Notes: generated from the sequence alone by a model not told the origin. Counted from the stretch's first letter, positions 18,478 to 27,987 are shown. The stretch is DNA of 64,000 nucleotides from Terrimonas rubra (GCF_042686025.1 NZ_JBHUOZ010000001.1:992001-1056000); one strand, 5' to 3'. Made by a program: numbers and translations.

Positions 18478-18731
18478 AATAAGGTTTATTTTTTGATAAA
18501 TTATACCACAAAAATAAACTCCGCTTACCATGGTTAAAATACCATCTTAGTAGTGTTTTTGCAGGCAAATACCCATACAACTATATCCTGTTATACCACT
18601 TTTGTAGTATAACAAGGCCGGTTTTTATAGTGTTGGGGATTCCTGTTTATCTCAAAACATTATTTTATTTACTTTTATGCTTATACAGGGGCAATTCCAT
18701 ATTGCCTGTTTTAAATACTTATAACTAATCC

Positions 18732-20276
18732 ATGAGCAATACACAACAGTTTATCGATACGGTAACGGCAGGTTATACTTTTAAAGGCGATAGTCTTCGT
18801 TTGGGCACGGCTATGTTAGACGGTCAGGTGATAACCGAAGCCAAGGTAAGCGTACCCTTTAAAACATTGAACCGCCATGGATTAATTGCCGGCGCTACCG
18901 GAACGGGCAAAACAAAAACCCTGCAGGTGTTGGCCGAAGCATTAAGCGATGCCAGCATTCCCGTATTAATGATGGATATTAAAGGCGACCTTAGCGGCAT
19001 TGCTGCCGAAGGTGCTGTTAACGAAAAAATAACCGAACGTTACCAGAAACTGGAGCTGGAATACAAGCCCAGCGCCTTCCCTACAGAACTGCTTACCCTG
19101 AGTCATGAAAAAGGTGCCCGGCTGCGGGCCACGGTTACCGAGTTTGGCCCGGTATTGTTATCAAAAATATTAGGACTTAACGATACCCAGGGAGGCCTGG
19201 TAGCCATGATATTTAAATACTGCGATGATAATAAACTGCCCCTGCTGGACTTAAAAGACTTTATAAAAGTATTGCAGTTTGTAAGCGATGAAGGCAAGGC
19301 CGAGCTGGAAAAAGCTTATGGCAAAATATCCACCACTTCAACCGGTACTATTTTACGTAAGGTTATTGAACTGCAGCAGCAGGGAGCCGACCTGTTTTTT
19401 GGTGAACGTAGTTTTGATGTGGACGACCTGATGCGTATTAACAACGATGGTCGTGGTATGGTTTCCATTGTGCGTGTTACCGATCTGCAGGACAGGCCCA
19501 AACTATTTTCTACTTTCATGTTACAGTTGCTTGCAGAGTTATATGCTACCTGTCCCGAAGAAGGCGACCTGGATAAACCCAAGCTGATCCTGTTTATTGA
19601 TGAAGCACATTTAATTTTCCAGGAAGCCAGTGCTGCTTTGTTACAGCAAATTGAAACTGTGGTAAAACTTATCCGTTCCAAAGGCATCGGCATTTACTTC
19701 TGTACACAAAACCCCATGGATGTTCCGGCCAGCGTACTGGCACAGCTGGGTTTAAAAATTCAACATGCTTTACGGGCCTTTACTGCTGCCGACAGGAAAG
19801 TAATTAAACAAACAGCCGAAAACTACCCGGAAACCCAGTTTTATAAAACAGATGAACTCTTAACCCAGGTGGGCATAGGCGAAGCCCTGGTAACCGTGTT
19901 AAACGAAAAAGGTATTCCCACACCACTGGTACATTGTATGTTAGGCTCGCCCCGCAGCCGTATGGACATTTTAAGCGATAGCGAGATTGATGCTTTGGTT
20001 GCCAAATCACGTATTGCGGCTAAATACAACGAAGTAGTTGATAATGTGAGCGCCTACGAAATACTGACGCAAAAGCTGGAACAGGCTGCAGAAGCCGCCG
20101 CGGAACAAAAACAAAAAGAGACGGAGGCTAAAGAAAGTAAAAAAGCCGCGCCAAAAGAAAAAGGTTTTTTTGATGACCCCGTAGTAAAAAGTATGACCCG
20201 CACCGCCGGTAACACTATTGTCCGCTCTTTATTGGGCGCTTTAGGTTTGGGTGGCAGGAAGAAGAAATGGTTTTAA
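18732..20276 (+). CDS. HerA-like ATPase of the DUF853 family
   Basis: The 514-residue product has Walker A GATGTGKT (54-61), a second conserved MDIKGDLSGIA (81-91) and Walker B KLILFIDEAH (284-293), and a QNPMDVPASVLAQLGLK stretch, all typical of the DUF853 (YjgR-type) family of the HerA/FtsK ATPase superfamily. The C-terminus is a charged coiled-coil (AAEAAAEQKQKETEAKESKK). HerA relatives move or process DNA, but DUF853 members are not well defined. No nurA or other partner is adjacent. Confidence 0.9.
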   Translation: MSNTQQFIDTVTAGYTFKGDSLRLGTAMLDGQVITEAKVSVPFKTLNRHGLIAGATGTGKTKTLQVLAEALSDASIPVLMMDIKGDLSGIAAEGAVNEKITERYQKLELEYKPSAFPTELLTLSHEKGARLRATVTEFGPVLLSKILGLNDTQGGLVAMIFKYCDDNKLPLLDLKDFIKVLQFVSDEGKAELEKAYGKISTTSTGTILRKVIELQQQGADLFFGERSFDVDDLMRINNDGRGMVSIVRVTDLQDRPKLFSTFMLQLLAELYATCPEEGDLDKPKLILFIDEAHLIFQEASAALLQQIETVVKLIRSKGIGIYFCTQNPMDVPASVLAQLGLKIQHALRAFTAADRKVIKQTAENYPETQFYKTDELLTQVGIGEALVTVLNEKGIPTPLVHCMLGSPRSRMDILSDSEIDALVAKSRIAAKYNEVVDNVSAYEILTQKLEQAAEAAAEQKQKETEAKESKKAAPKEKGFFDDPVVKSMTRTAGNTIVRSLLGALGLGGRKKKWF

Positions 20277-20368
20277 CAGGACTTTATTATTATAAATACT
20301 CAACCTCTGCCCTACGGGTATTGTTATCCTTACCAAGATATATTAATTTTATACCCTAAAGGATCGCT

Positions 20369-20881
20369 ATGCGGATAACTGTACTTTCTTTTTTATTACT
20401 GGTTGTTACAGCGGTTACGGCACAAACACCGTTAACCGGTATGCCCGGCAATTCTTTACAACAATCCATACAGAAGCTGAACAAAAAATGGTCATTCAGT
20501 AAATACATAGGTGCATCTACCAGCTTTGGCTTTTTTAATGGTGGTAATGCTTCGGTGTTTTCCGTGCCGGTTGGCTTGCAGCTTAACCGCCAGCTTAATA
20601 ACAACCTTTATGCTTTTGCCGGTTTATCGGCGGCACCTGCTTATATTAACTTTAACGGCTCGTTTTTAAACAACAATGTTAAGGTAATGCAGCAGTCATT
20701 AAGCCGGTATAACCAATTTGCCACTTTTACCCGCGCCGAACTGGGTTTGATGTATGTGAATGAGCAAAAAACATTCTCTGTTTCCGGCAGCTTTGGTGTA
20801 CAACAGGGTGTTCACCCTTTTTATCCTATACAATCTTTCAATACCATCCAGCCCAGCCGGCAATATAACCTGCAACGGTAA
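20369..20881 (+). CDS. Secreted protein, probably small outer-membrane barrel
   Basis: The 170-residue product has a signal peptide (LLLVVTAVTAQ, cut near residue 19) and alternating polar/hydrophobic strands such as SVPVGLQLNRQLNNNLYAFA and RAELGLMYVNEQ, as in small outer-membrane beta-barrels. No family name can be given with confidence. It does not end in the usual aromatic residue of a barrel (ends YNLQR), so a periplasmic protein is possible too. Confidence 0.65.
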   Translation: MRITVLSFLLLVVTAVTAQTPLTGMPGNSLQQSIQKLNKKWSFSKYIGASTSFGFFNGGNASVFSVPVGLQLNRQLNNNLYAFAGLSAAPAYINFNGSFLNNNVKVMQQSLSRYNQFATFTRAELGLMYVNEQKTFSVSGSFGVQQGVHPFYPIQSFNTIQPSRQYNLQR

Positions 20882-20944
20882 TCGTCAACGGATGGCGTTA
20901 TAGTGCCAACCAAACTTTTTTATGCCTCTGTATGTATTAATAGT

Positions 20945-20961
20945 CGTACTTATTAAGTACG
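20945..20961. promoter_or_regulatory. Perfect 8-1-8 palindrome, candidate operator
   Basis: CGTACTTA, one T, then TAAGTACG form a perfect dyad 27 bases before the ATG of the old yellow enzyme gene. Such a dyad in the promoter region fits a binding site for a dimeric repressor; the regulator is not known. Confidence 0.5.
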
Positions 20962-20988
20962 TTGCCTTTTATAAACTATTTATTACCG

Positions 20989-22053
20989 ATGAGTTTACTT
21001 TTTACCCCGCTTAGCTTTAAAAGTATTACGCTTAAAAACCGCATTGTAATTTCACCCATGTGTCAATACTCCGGCACCGATGGCTTTGCCAACGACTGGC
21101 ACCTGGTTCACCTGGGCAGCCGGGCTTTAGGTGGCGCCGCACTCATTATACAGGAGGCCACCGCTGTAACCCCGGAAGGCCGTATCAGTTATGGTGACCT
21201 GGGCATTTGGAAGGACGAACATATTGCGCCACTGCAGCGGATTACAAAGTTTATAACAGATAACGGCGCCATACCCGGTATTCAATTAGCACATGCAGGC
21301 CGCAAAGCCAGCTGTGAAGTGCCATGGTTAGGTGGCGGACAAATAAAGGAAGGGCCGCACCACTGGCAAACCGTGGCAGCTTCGGCCATACCCTTCCAGC
21401 CAACCGATCATGTACCACATGCATTAACAATTGACGAAATTAAAGCAACCGTTGAAGCCTTTAAAACAGCAGCACAACGGGCTTTACAGGCCGGTTACAA
21501 AGTAGTGGAAATACATGCCGCGCATGGGTATTTAATCAACCAGTTCTTATCACCATTAAGCAACCAACGCAATGATGAGTATGGGGGCAGCTTCGATAAC
21601 CGGATCCGTTTTTTAGTAGAAATAGTGGACGCAATACAATCCGTTTGGCCGGCTGAACTTCCCGTTTTTGTACGCATCAGTGCCAGCGAATGGGTAGAGG
21701 ATGGCTGGTCCATTGAAGATTCGGTACAACTGGCCCGCGTTTTAAAAGAAAAATCAATTGACCTGATCGATTGTTCCTCCGGCGGAAATGCACCGGCCGC
21801 AAAAATACCAGCAGGGCCGGGTTACCAGGTACCCTTTGCAGCCGCAGTAAAACAACAGGCAGCCATACCCACGGGTGCAGTAGGCATTATCACCAATGCC
21901 GAACAGGCCGAAGCGATATTAGAGGCCGGGGAAGCAGACCTGATTTTTATTGCCCGTGAATCCCTGCGGGACCCGCATTTCCCTTTACACGCGGCTAAAG
22001 TATTGGGCGATGATATTACCTGGCCAGACCAATATGTAAGAGCCAAACGATAG
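20989..22053 (+). CDS. Old yellow enzyme, YqjM/NamA-type flavin oxidoreductase
   Basis: From the ATG at 20989 (354 residues) the protein shows the OYE TIM barrel with FMN: an N-terminal VISPMCQYS (class of YqjM with Cys near 25), QLAHAGRKAS, the substrate-binding HAAHGYLINQFLSP with two His in the HAAH motif, SNQRNDEYGGSFDNR, and the phosphate-binding end (GIITNAEQAEAILEAGEADL). It reduces activated C=C bonds with NAD(P)H, and in YqjM-like enzymes is linked to detoxification of electrophiles. A TTG start 27 bases upstream would fall next to the palindrome and is less likely. The gene stands alone behind a candidate operator. Confidence 0.92.
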   Translation: MSLLFTPLSFKSITLKNRIVISPMCQYSGTDGFANDWHLVHLGSRALGGAALIIQEATAVTPEGRISYGDLGIWKDEHIAPLQRITKFITDNGAIPGIQLAHAGRKASCEVPWLGGGQIKEGPHHWQTVAASAIPFQPTDHVPHALTIDEIKATVEAFKTAAQRALQAGYKVVEIHAAHGYLINQFLSPLSNQRNDEYGGSFDNRIRFLVEIVDAIQSVWPAELPVFVRISASEWVEDGWSIEDSVQLARVLKEKSIDLIDCSSGGNAPAAKIPAGPGYQVPFAAAVKQQAAIPTGAVGIITNAEQAEAILEAGEADLIFIARESLRDPHFPLHAAKVLGDDITWPDQYVRAKR

Positions 22054-22086
22054 TATCCCTGTCACGATATAATATATTGTTGGCCA

Positions 22087-22107
22087 TGGTTCGTGAGACA
22101 CGAACCA
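22087..22107. terminator. Hairpin between convergent genes
   Basis: A perfect 9-bp stem (tggttcgtg at 22087-22095, cacgaacca at 22099-22107) with a 3-base loop sits between the OYE gene and the convergent glycosidase gene. The T-run is poor, so it may be a weak terminator or a repeat-type hairpin. Confidence 0.45.
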
Positions 22108-22126
22108 CGACGCACAAACCATGGCA

Positions 22127-24172
22127 CTATTTATTATTCTTCAATACTTTTTTTACTTCTCCTTTTATAAAGCCATTCTGGAAATAAGGATAAATGTTCT
22201 TGCCCGGACAGGTAGTTTTTGTACTATGATCGCGGTGGGTAGAGATGGTTTCAGGTGAGATCTTGTATTTGATACAAAAATGGGCGATCAGTTTGGTCAA
22301 TACTTCCTGCAGTTGTGGTGTAAATGGCTGTTCCTCATAATTACCTAAAAAACTGATCAGCAGGTGTCCCGTTGGGTCATACTCCGTATTGGTCTCTCCA
22401 ACCGTTAGCGGGTCACGCCCCTCGTATACTGTTCCATCGGGTGCAATTAAATAATGATAAGGGATATCGGCCCATTTACGATCCGGGCCCATGCTCCAGG
22501 TTTGTACATTTTTTAACCTTGTGGCGGCGTTGGCAGTATCGGCCAGCACTTTACCACCTTCATGGTGCACAGTAATCCTCACCGGCGTATGTTGTTTATA
22601 CGGTTTGGCTGTAGCGGCCTGCCAGCTGCTGCGGGGTTGGATCAATACATGGTTTAAGGACGGTTCTGCTTTTATGCTCTCATTACCGCTTCTGTCCACA
22701 GCCGATACGGCAACGGCATTTAACCGTAGTTTTCCTTCCTGCATTTTTAACACCAGAATTTTATCCTGCTGGTTTAAAATTTTATAGCGCCAGTTATTGC
22801 CGTATTTATAATAAACTACCCACTTAAATACATCCTTTTCATCAGTGTGTGACCACTCTAGGGTTACCGTTTCGGTTGCGGGTGTAAGGTTAACGGAAGG
22901 GGCAGCCGGAGCCACCGCATCTAACCAGCTGCTGGCGGGCACCAGGGCGGGTTGTTTGTAAGGCCCCTCGATCAGGGCTTTGGATAGTGCCGGGTTTTTA
23001 GTAACGGAAGAAATACTCCAGTGCACCACCCCGCTGCTTTGCGGCATCATGCCCCGGGTGATCATAATTTCATTCATTATTTCGGTGGTATTGGCCGCAG
23101 AAGTATCACGTCCCACACTAATGCCCGGCCACAGGTGACGCTTCATTGTGTTTTCGCTGTTCCACCAGCCCAATAATACCGGGAAGCTTTGTGCATAACG
23201 GTTGGTTGGCCAGTACAGTTGGGGCGAAAAATAATCGATCCAGCCTTTATTCAGCCATAATTTTGCGTCGGCATATAATTCTTCGTATTGGTCAAAACCC
23301 TGTACCGACTCAGGATATCCGGGCCGCCAGATACCAAAAGGACTCAGACCAAACTTCACCTGTTTTTTCTCCTTCTTTATTTCATCGTATAACCGTTCAA
23401 TAAAAGTATTTACGCTTTGTCTTCTCCAGTCGCCGCGGGATAGCTTACCGCCCTGTTGCCGGTATTGTTTCCAGCTCACACTATCAGGAAAGTCTTCATT
23501 TTTATTATATGACGCATAGGGATAAAAATAATCGTCAAAATGTACCCCGTCAATATCATAACGTTTTACAATATCCATTACTACATTCACACCATGGTCC
23601 TGTGTAGCTTTCAACGACGGATCAAACCACCAGTATCCTTCTTTTAAATGCACTACCATCTCCGGTTTTCTTTTTACTACCGAGGTTTCGGTTACCGGCC
23701 CGCCGGATACATGATGTGCCCGGTAAGGGTTTAACCATACATGCAGTTCCAGCCCTCTTGCATGGGCAGCATCAATCCAGAACTGCAGGGGATCATAAAA
23801 AGGTTCAGGTGCTTTACCTTGTGTACCGCTCAGGTAGTAGGACCATGGTTCCAATTCACTTTTATATAAAGCATCCGCTTGTGGCCTTACCTGAAATATC
23901 ACTGCATTAAAATTGTGTGCCTGCAAAAAGTCCAGTAAGGTGATAGCTTCCTTTTGTTGCTGCTCTGTGGACAACCCCGGTTTACTGGGCCAGTTGATAT
24001 TGGCTACCGTTGCTACCCAGGCGGCACGGAACTCACGGTTTACCTTAGGTATACCGGTAATATTTGTTGACGGTTCTTGTACAGAAGTGGCAGTGGCTTT
24101 TTTACTCCCGGAGCAGGATATAAAACTGAATACATAAACAGCGCTGATAGTAAAGAGCAAGAATCGGATCAT
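22127..24172 (-). CDS. GHL10-family glycosidase fused to a PGRP-type amidase, lipoprotein
   Basis: The 681-residue product begins with a lipobox (FISCSGSK, Cys about residue 20). A GHL10/DUF187-type TIM barrel at ~45-370 (REFRAAWVATVANINWPSKP, FQVRPQADALYKSELEPWSY, HVWLNPYRAH, DGVHFDDYFYPY) is followed by an FN3-like domain at ~400-490 and an N-acetylmuramoyl-L-alanine amidase (amidase_2) domain at ~515-665. The amidase shows the zinc ligands in ITVHHEGG, THRDH and TTCPGK. It probably cuts peptidoglycan, the amidase acting on the stem peptide and the barrel perhaps on the glycan. The protein should face the periplasm. The fusion is notable. Confidence 0.9.
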   Translation of the reverse strand: MIRFLLFTISAVYVFSFISCSGSKKATATSVQEPSTNITGIPKVNREFRAAWVATVANINWPSKPGLSTEQQQKEAITLLDFLQAHNFNAVIFQVRPQADALYKSELEPWSYYLSGTQGKAPEPFYDPLQFWIDAAHARGLELHVWLNPYRAHHVSGGPVTETSVVKRKPEMVVHLKEGYWWFDPSLKATQDHGVNVVMDIVKRYDIDGVHFDDYFYPYASYNKNEDFPDSVSWKQYRQQGGKLSRGDWRRQSVNTFIERLYDEIKKEKKQVKFGLSPFGIWRPGYPESVQGFDQYEELYADAKLWLNKGWIDYFSPQLYWPTNRYAQSFPVLLGWWNSENTMKRHLWPGISVGRDTSAANTTEIMNEIMITRGMMPQSSGVVHWSISSVTKNPALSKALIEGPYKQPALVPASSWLDAVAPAAPSVNLTPATETVTLEWSHTDEKDVFKWVVYYKYGNNWRYKILNQQDKILVLKMQEGKLRLNAVAVSAVDRSGNESIKAEPSLNHVLIQPRSSWQAATAKPYKQHTPVRITVHHEGGKVLADTANAATRLKNVQTWSMGPDRKWADIPYHYLIAPDGTVYEGRDPLTVGETNTEYDPTGHLLISFLGNYEEQPFTPQLQEVLTKLIAHFCIKYKISPETISTHRDHSTKTTCPGKNIYPYFQNGFIKGEVKKVLKNNK

Positions 24173-24378
24173 ATACGTGGATTAAAATATGAGCGATAAA
24201 TTTACTATAAATTATGTGGGGCGCTTATAGGTATAGGCTAATGAGCGGCATATTTTTGATTTATTTTAAACACAATGCCTGTTCTTTCGGACAGAAACAA
24301 AAATTCTTCTTATTAATTTTTTTTTACCGCAGATAACCGCTCATGATAGGATCGGGCGTTCATTGTTACCTGTGTTCT

Positions 24379-24783
24379 TTAACGATGGACGCTTCGGTAA
24401 AACTTTGTTGTATCAAATTTATGTGAATGAATTTCCTCTCTTCTATGATCAATTAGATTATATAGTCGTTGCCAGTATTCCCTGTTATCGTTCCAAAATA
24501 CTGTATCAATTTCCAGTACATTTTTTAAAAGATCTCCCTCAAAAAAATCACCTGCAGCAAACAGGTCTTTTGTTAAGATATCAAGGGCTAATGGAATTAA
24601 ATATGTTAAGCCAATTTGTTGGCCGATCATCATTCTTATATCTTCTGTTGAAAATTGATCTAACGGGAGTTTTCTAAGTGCATGACACCGTTTTATCAGC
24701 ATAGTTGTATCGACCGGGTCCGGCCAGACGTTTTTTTCAAGGACCTCCAATGTCTTTTGCTGCCAGTTTTTTTCAGGTTTCAT
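24379..24783 (-). CDS. Orphan CdiI-type contact-dependent inhibition immunity protein
   Basis: The 134-residue product matches a family annotated as contact-dependent growth inhibition immunity (CdiI_3-like): TLEVLEKNVWPDP, RCHALRKLPLDQFSTEDIRM, IGQQIGLTYLIPLALDIL, GDFFEGDLLKNVLEID. Immunity proteins bind and block a cognate toxin in the cytoplasm. No CdiA, Rhs or other toxin gene lies next to it, so it may protect against toxins of other strains or have drifted to another use. No start ambiguity. Confidence 0.75.
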   Translation of the reverse strand: MKPEKNWQQKTLEVLEKNVWPDPVDTTMLIKRCHALRKLPLDQFSTEDIRMMIGQQIGLTYLIPLALDILTKDLFAAGDFFEGDLLKNVLEIDTVFWNDNREYWQRLYNLIDHRREEIHSHKFDTTKFYRSVHR

Positions 24784-24904
24784 TACCTGTAAAGTAAATA
24801 TTTTTAAACCGCAGGTAATAAAAATTATTTAAAGCCTGTTTTTCTTTTCCCTTTATTTAACATGGTTTGGCTAAATACCGGGCTAAAAAATATGCCGGGA
24901 GGGG

Positions 24905-25462
24905 TTATCCTGCATTCCGCTCAAACCATTTTATATACGCCCCTACCGCTTTTTCAAGCAATGCTTTTGTATCCTTGTTTTTTATATTTCCCTCTTCATC
25001 AAACAACTTATTTACCTCCGGTATATATACCTCAGGCTGTTGCATGGTAGGCATGTTCAAAAAAACAAAACATTGCCTTAAGTGATGATTGGCGCCAAAG
25101 CCTGAAATACTGCCCGGTGAATTACTGAAGATGGCTGCGGGTTTACCTTCCCACACACTTTTACCATAAGGTCGGGAACCGATATCAATGGCATTTTTTA
25201 ATACGGCAGGTATGGAGCGATTGTGCTCAGGCGTAATAAATATAAACCCGTTTATGTCTTTTATGGTATTACGAAATATTATATACGATTCAGGAACTTT
25301 ATTATCGTCATCAAAATCCTGGTTATATACCGGTAGATCTTCTAACGAAATGGTAGTGAAGGTATAGCCTTCAGGGGCCATCAACAATAAGGCATCCGCT
25401 ATTTTTTTGGAGAAAGATGCTTTACGTAAACTGCCTGCTATTAATCCGATTGTTTTACTCAT
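24905..25462 (-). CDS. NADPH-dependent FMN reductase family protein
   Basis: A 185-residue flavodoxin-like fold with the FMN phosphate-binding loop AGSLRKASFSKKIA at ~8-21 and the second loop PEHNRSIPAVLKNAIDIGSR at ~78-97, both typical of the SsuE/ArsH/chromate reductase family. It likely reduces FMN, quinones or metal ions with NAD(P)H in the cytoplasm. The precise substrate cannot be told. Confidence 0.88.
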   Translation of the reverse strand: MSKTIGLIAGSLRKASFSKKIADALLLMAPEGYTFTTISLEDLPVYNQDFDDDNKVPESYIIFRNTIKDINGFIFITPEHNRSIPAVLKNAIDIGSRPYGKSVWEGKPAAIFSNSPGSISGFGANHHLRQCFVFLNMPTMQQPEVYIPEVNKLFDEEGNIKNKDTKALLEKAVGAYIKWFERNAG

Positions 25463-25551
25463 GGTATCATATTTTATAGTTAATCAATACAATGGGTAGC
25501 CGGTTGTATTGAATACAAATATTAGTCCATTATTAAATGCAGGCTATAAAA

Positions 25552-26169
25552 TCAGTTTTCTACCACATAGTAATTTATTTCTAAAAAACGGTTGGTGGCC
25601 GTCTCCTCATCTTTTTTTGCTTTCACCTCTTTTATTACGCCTCCTATACGGATATACTGTTGCGGTAGTTTTTCCTTTCCCTTTTTATGTGCAATAATAA
25701 AAAGTTCATCCGCCTGCTGGTTACGGATCTCGTATAAATCATAGCTTTCAATAATGGGTATCATGGTGAACGCTTTTCCGGCGGGTACAAGAATAAACCC
25801 GTTAAGCTTGGTCGTTGATTCGCTCAGTGCCGGTACACCACTGATCACAACATTGGTGCCTACCAGTTCTTGCAGGTGGGTAGAAGGCACTTTAATTTCC
25901 GATGGTTTGAATTTATCATAGGCCTCTTTCAGGGCCGGATCAAACTTTGATCGCAGGTTTGCTTTTTCCGTTTCGCTCAGTAAGGATATAGCCAGTTCTA
26001 AAAATAAGATGGTTTGCTGCGGTTGAAAGAAAACACCGGCCACTTTGCCTACCTCCTGGGGAGTAATAATATCATCGCTGGCTTTGGTAAAAACATTATA
26101 AAACCTTCCGCCATTATCCAGGCTGGCAATGGCTTCTGCTTCGTTTTTAAAAGGAATTATTTTTTCCAT
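25552..26169 (-). CDS. Hypothetical cytoplasmic protein, SseB-like
   Basis: The ATG at 26169 gives 205 residues (MEKIIPFKNEAEAIASLD...); an extension to 26202 lacks support. No signal peptide or membrane segment. The pattern of a short N-terminal domain and a longer C-terminal one (FILVPAGKAFTMIPIIESYD, LFIIAHKKGKEKLPQQYIRI) vaguely recalls SseB-type proteins, but I do not claim the family. It lies 45 bp downstream of the GNAT gene on the same strand, so they may be co-transcribed. Confidence 0.7.
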   Translation of the reverse strand: MEKIIPFKNEAEAIASLDNGGRFYNVFTKASDDIITPQEVGKVAGVFFQPQQTILFLELAISLLSETEKANLRSKFDPALKEAYDKFKPSEIKVPSTHLQELVGTNVVISGVPALSESTTKLNGFILVPAGKAFTMIPIIESYDLYEIRNQQADELFIIAHKKGKEKLPQQYIRIGGVIKEVKAKKDEETATNRFLEINYYVVEN

Positions 26170-26214
26170 CTTAGATAATTTTGATATTACAATATAGGGC
26201 AACAGGTTTATTGA

Positions 26215-26733
26215 TCATAGCTTCAGTTTCATCATGATATCCGTTTGTATATCATTGCCCAGTTTAAAAAGATGTTTATCAAACGGCACAAAGCCGTTTT
26301 TTTCATAAAACCGGATAGCCCTGGCATTTTCTTCCCAAACACCGAGCCACACATACTCTAAACCGGCTTTCCGCGCAACCTGTATGGCTTTTTCATATAA
26401 TAACTGGCCTACTTTTTTTCCGTGAAAGGCCTTCGCCACATAAATGCGTTCTATCTCCAGCGCCCGGCTATCCTTTAACTCAGTTTGTGAAGCGCCGGTA
26501 TTTAATTTTAAATACCCTATCACCTCTTCATCCTGTACCGCAAAGTAAAACGCGGCATCGGGGTTGTTTAACTCGGTGGTTAACTTTTCTATGGAAAAAC
26601 TTTCTGCCAGGTAACGGGCCATGTTCTCTTCCGTGTTAACCGCGGCAAAAGTTTCGTGAAAGGTTTGTGTACTGATTGTTTGTAACTGATCAATATCCTG
26701 CAGGCCTATTTTTTTTATTTCAATATGTTCCAT
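26215..26733 (-). CDS. GNAT-family acetyltransferase, PaiA-like
   Basis: A 172-residue GNAT enzyme. The N-terminal half (TFHETFAAVNTEENMARYLA) resembles PaiA-type polyamine acetyltransferases. The acetyl-CoA site is EIERIYVAKAFHGKKVGQLL, followed by the LEYVWLGVWEENARAIRFYE motif and FYEKNGF end. It transfers an acetyl group from acetyl-CoA to an amine; spermidine/spermine is the best guess from family likeness. It is probably transcribed with the next gene (gap 45 bp). Confidence 0.85.
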   Translation of the reverse strand: MEHIEIKKIGLQDIDQLQTISTQTFHETFAAVNTEENMARYLAESFSIEKLTTELNNPDAAFYFAVQDEEVIGYLKLNTGASQTELKDSRALEIERIYVAKAFHGKKVGQLLYEKAIQVARKAGLEYVWLGVWEENARAIRFYEKNGFVPFDKHLFKLGNDIQTDIMMKLKL

Positions 26734-27080
26734 GTTCGGGATAAATTACAGGTTGTTCTTCTAAATGTTTTATCCATCCTGAATTATTTCTTTATTTAAG
26801 AGCCTGTTGATAAACCTGCTCTTACAAAAGTTTATTCATGTAGTCTTCCTGTCTATTTTTAGTAGATAGCCTCGGCTACCCGGTTATCCAAAAATAAACC
26901 GGTAAAGCGATACAAAAACACGAGGGAATAAGAACCATAGAAAACAAGCCGGTGATATATATTGCAACAGCGGTTTCTGCGAATATGAAAATCCTGGAAG
27001 TTTGCTATATAGTGCCGATATTAAATACAGTAAATAATTATGCTAAACAGCTCCCCTTTACTCATCAGATAGTGTTGAGC
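26734..27080. other. Intergenic region, nothing recognised
   Basis: This 347-bp stretch lies downstream of the metalloprotease-like gene and upstream of the GNAT gene. No plausible reading frame, RNA gene, repeat or clear terminator was found. It must hold the GNAT promoter on the minus strand. Confidence 0.4.
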
Positions 27081-27821
27081 TTATAAAGCTTTCACTATTT
27101 TATCAACCTGTTCCTCGCCCATACCCTCTTTTATCAGCGGGTTATACAGTAATTGGATCATTCTTTTATCAAAGGGCGTATAATTAAGTATATAGGGCAT
27201 AAGAGTATAATAAAACAAAACCGTATAGATGCCTGTCAGGGTAGCATGACCGCGAAAGCCCAAAGAGTGCATTATTTCGTGATGAACAAGATAGCGCTGA
27301 ACAGGAATATTATCTTTTGCCCTCTCCATATCAACAAACACAGAACCGCTTGTAAGTGTTCCTTCTTGCTGCCGGAGGTAAGATAATCCCCCATAAGTTG
27401 AGTTATATAAGGTTGGCGCAGCATCTGGTTCCGCCATCAGATAGGTATTACGGTCTGTGAAAAAAATCTGTACGTTTGATTCGCTCCGCACGTTGGTACG
27501 GGTTAACACGAGGTTCGTATCCAGCAACGAGTTTATTTCTTTCAGTACCGCATCTACTTCCTGCGTAAGATAATCATACTGCGTATCTACAATATAATAC
27601 GCTACTTTTTTAGGCCACTTGTTTATAATTCTCAGGGCCGAGCCATATATGGCCATTTGTTTGAAAACAAGCAGATCATCGCTGGAATAAGTTCCGCCAA
27701 CAACTTCTCCCGGTCCCCCGGTAACCGGAGGTGTGGAAGCAGCCGGCTTATCTTTTGAGCAGGAAAAAAGAAAACAGCTACTTAATATAATTAAACTTCC
27801 AATAAACGCTCTTTGTATCAT
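27081..27821 (-). CDS. Lipoprotein with a metzincin-like zinc-protease motif
   Basis: The 246-residue product has a lipobox (FLFSCSKDK, Cys about residue 21), a short proline/glycine linker, and a globular domain of ~190 residues. Near residue 180 it holds HHEIMHSLGFRGH, matching HExxHxxG followed by His four residues later. The standard metzincin motif is HExxHxxGxxH, so the third His is one residue further on than usual. It resembles DUF2927-type periplasmic proteins and may be a zinc peptidase of the envelope. The gene stands alone; substrate unknown. Confidence 0.78.
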   Translation of the reverse strand: MIQRAFIGSLIILSSCFLFSCSKDKPAASTPPVTGGPGEVVGGTYSSDDLLVFKQMAIYGSALRIINKWPKKVAYYIVDTQYDYLTQEVDAVLKEINSLLDTNLVLTRTNVRSESNVQIFFTDRNTYLMAEPDAAPTLYNSTYGGLSYLRQQEGTLTSGSVFVDMERAKDNIPVQRYLVHHEIMHSLGFRGHATLTGIYTVLFYYTLMPYILNYTPFDKRMIQLLYNPLIKEGMGEEQVDKIVKAL

Positions 27822-27987
27822 TTTATTTGTGCTATCTGTAAAATAATCGCCTTGCTAACTAACTGGAACAGAGCCGGTTTTTACGTTTATTCCCTTTAAA
27901 TGGCAATTGTCAAATTTACTAAAAACTGTTATATGAAGCTCATCACTTCTGTATCTTTATGCTAACTCCCCGCAAAGAATTAACCCA

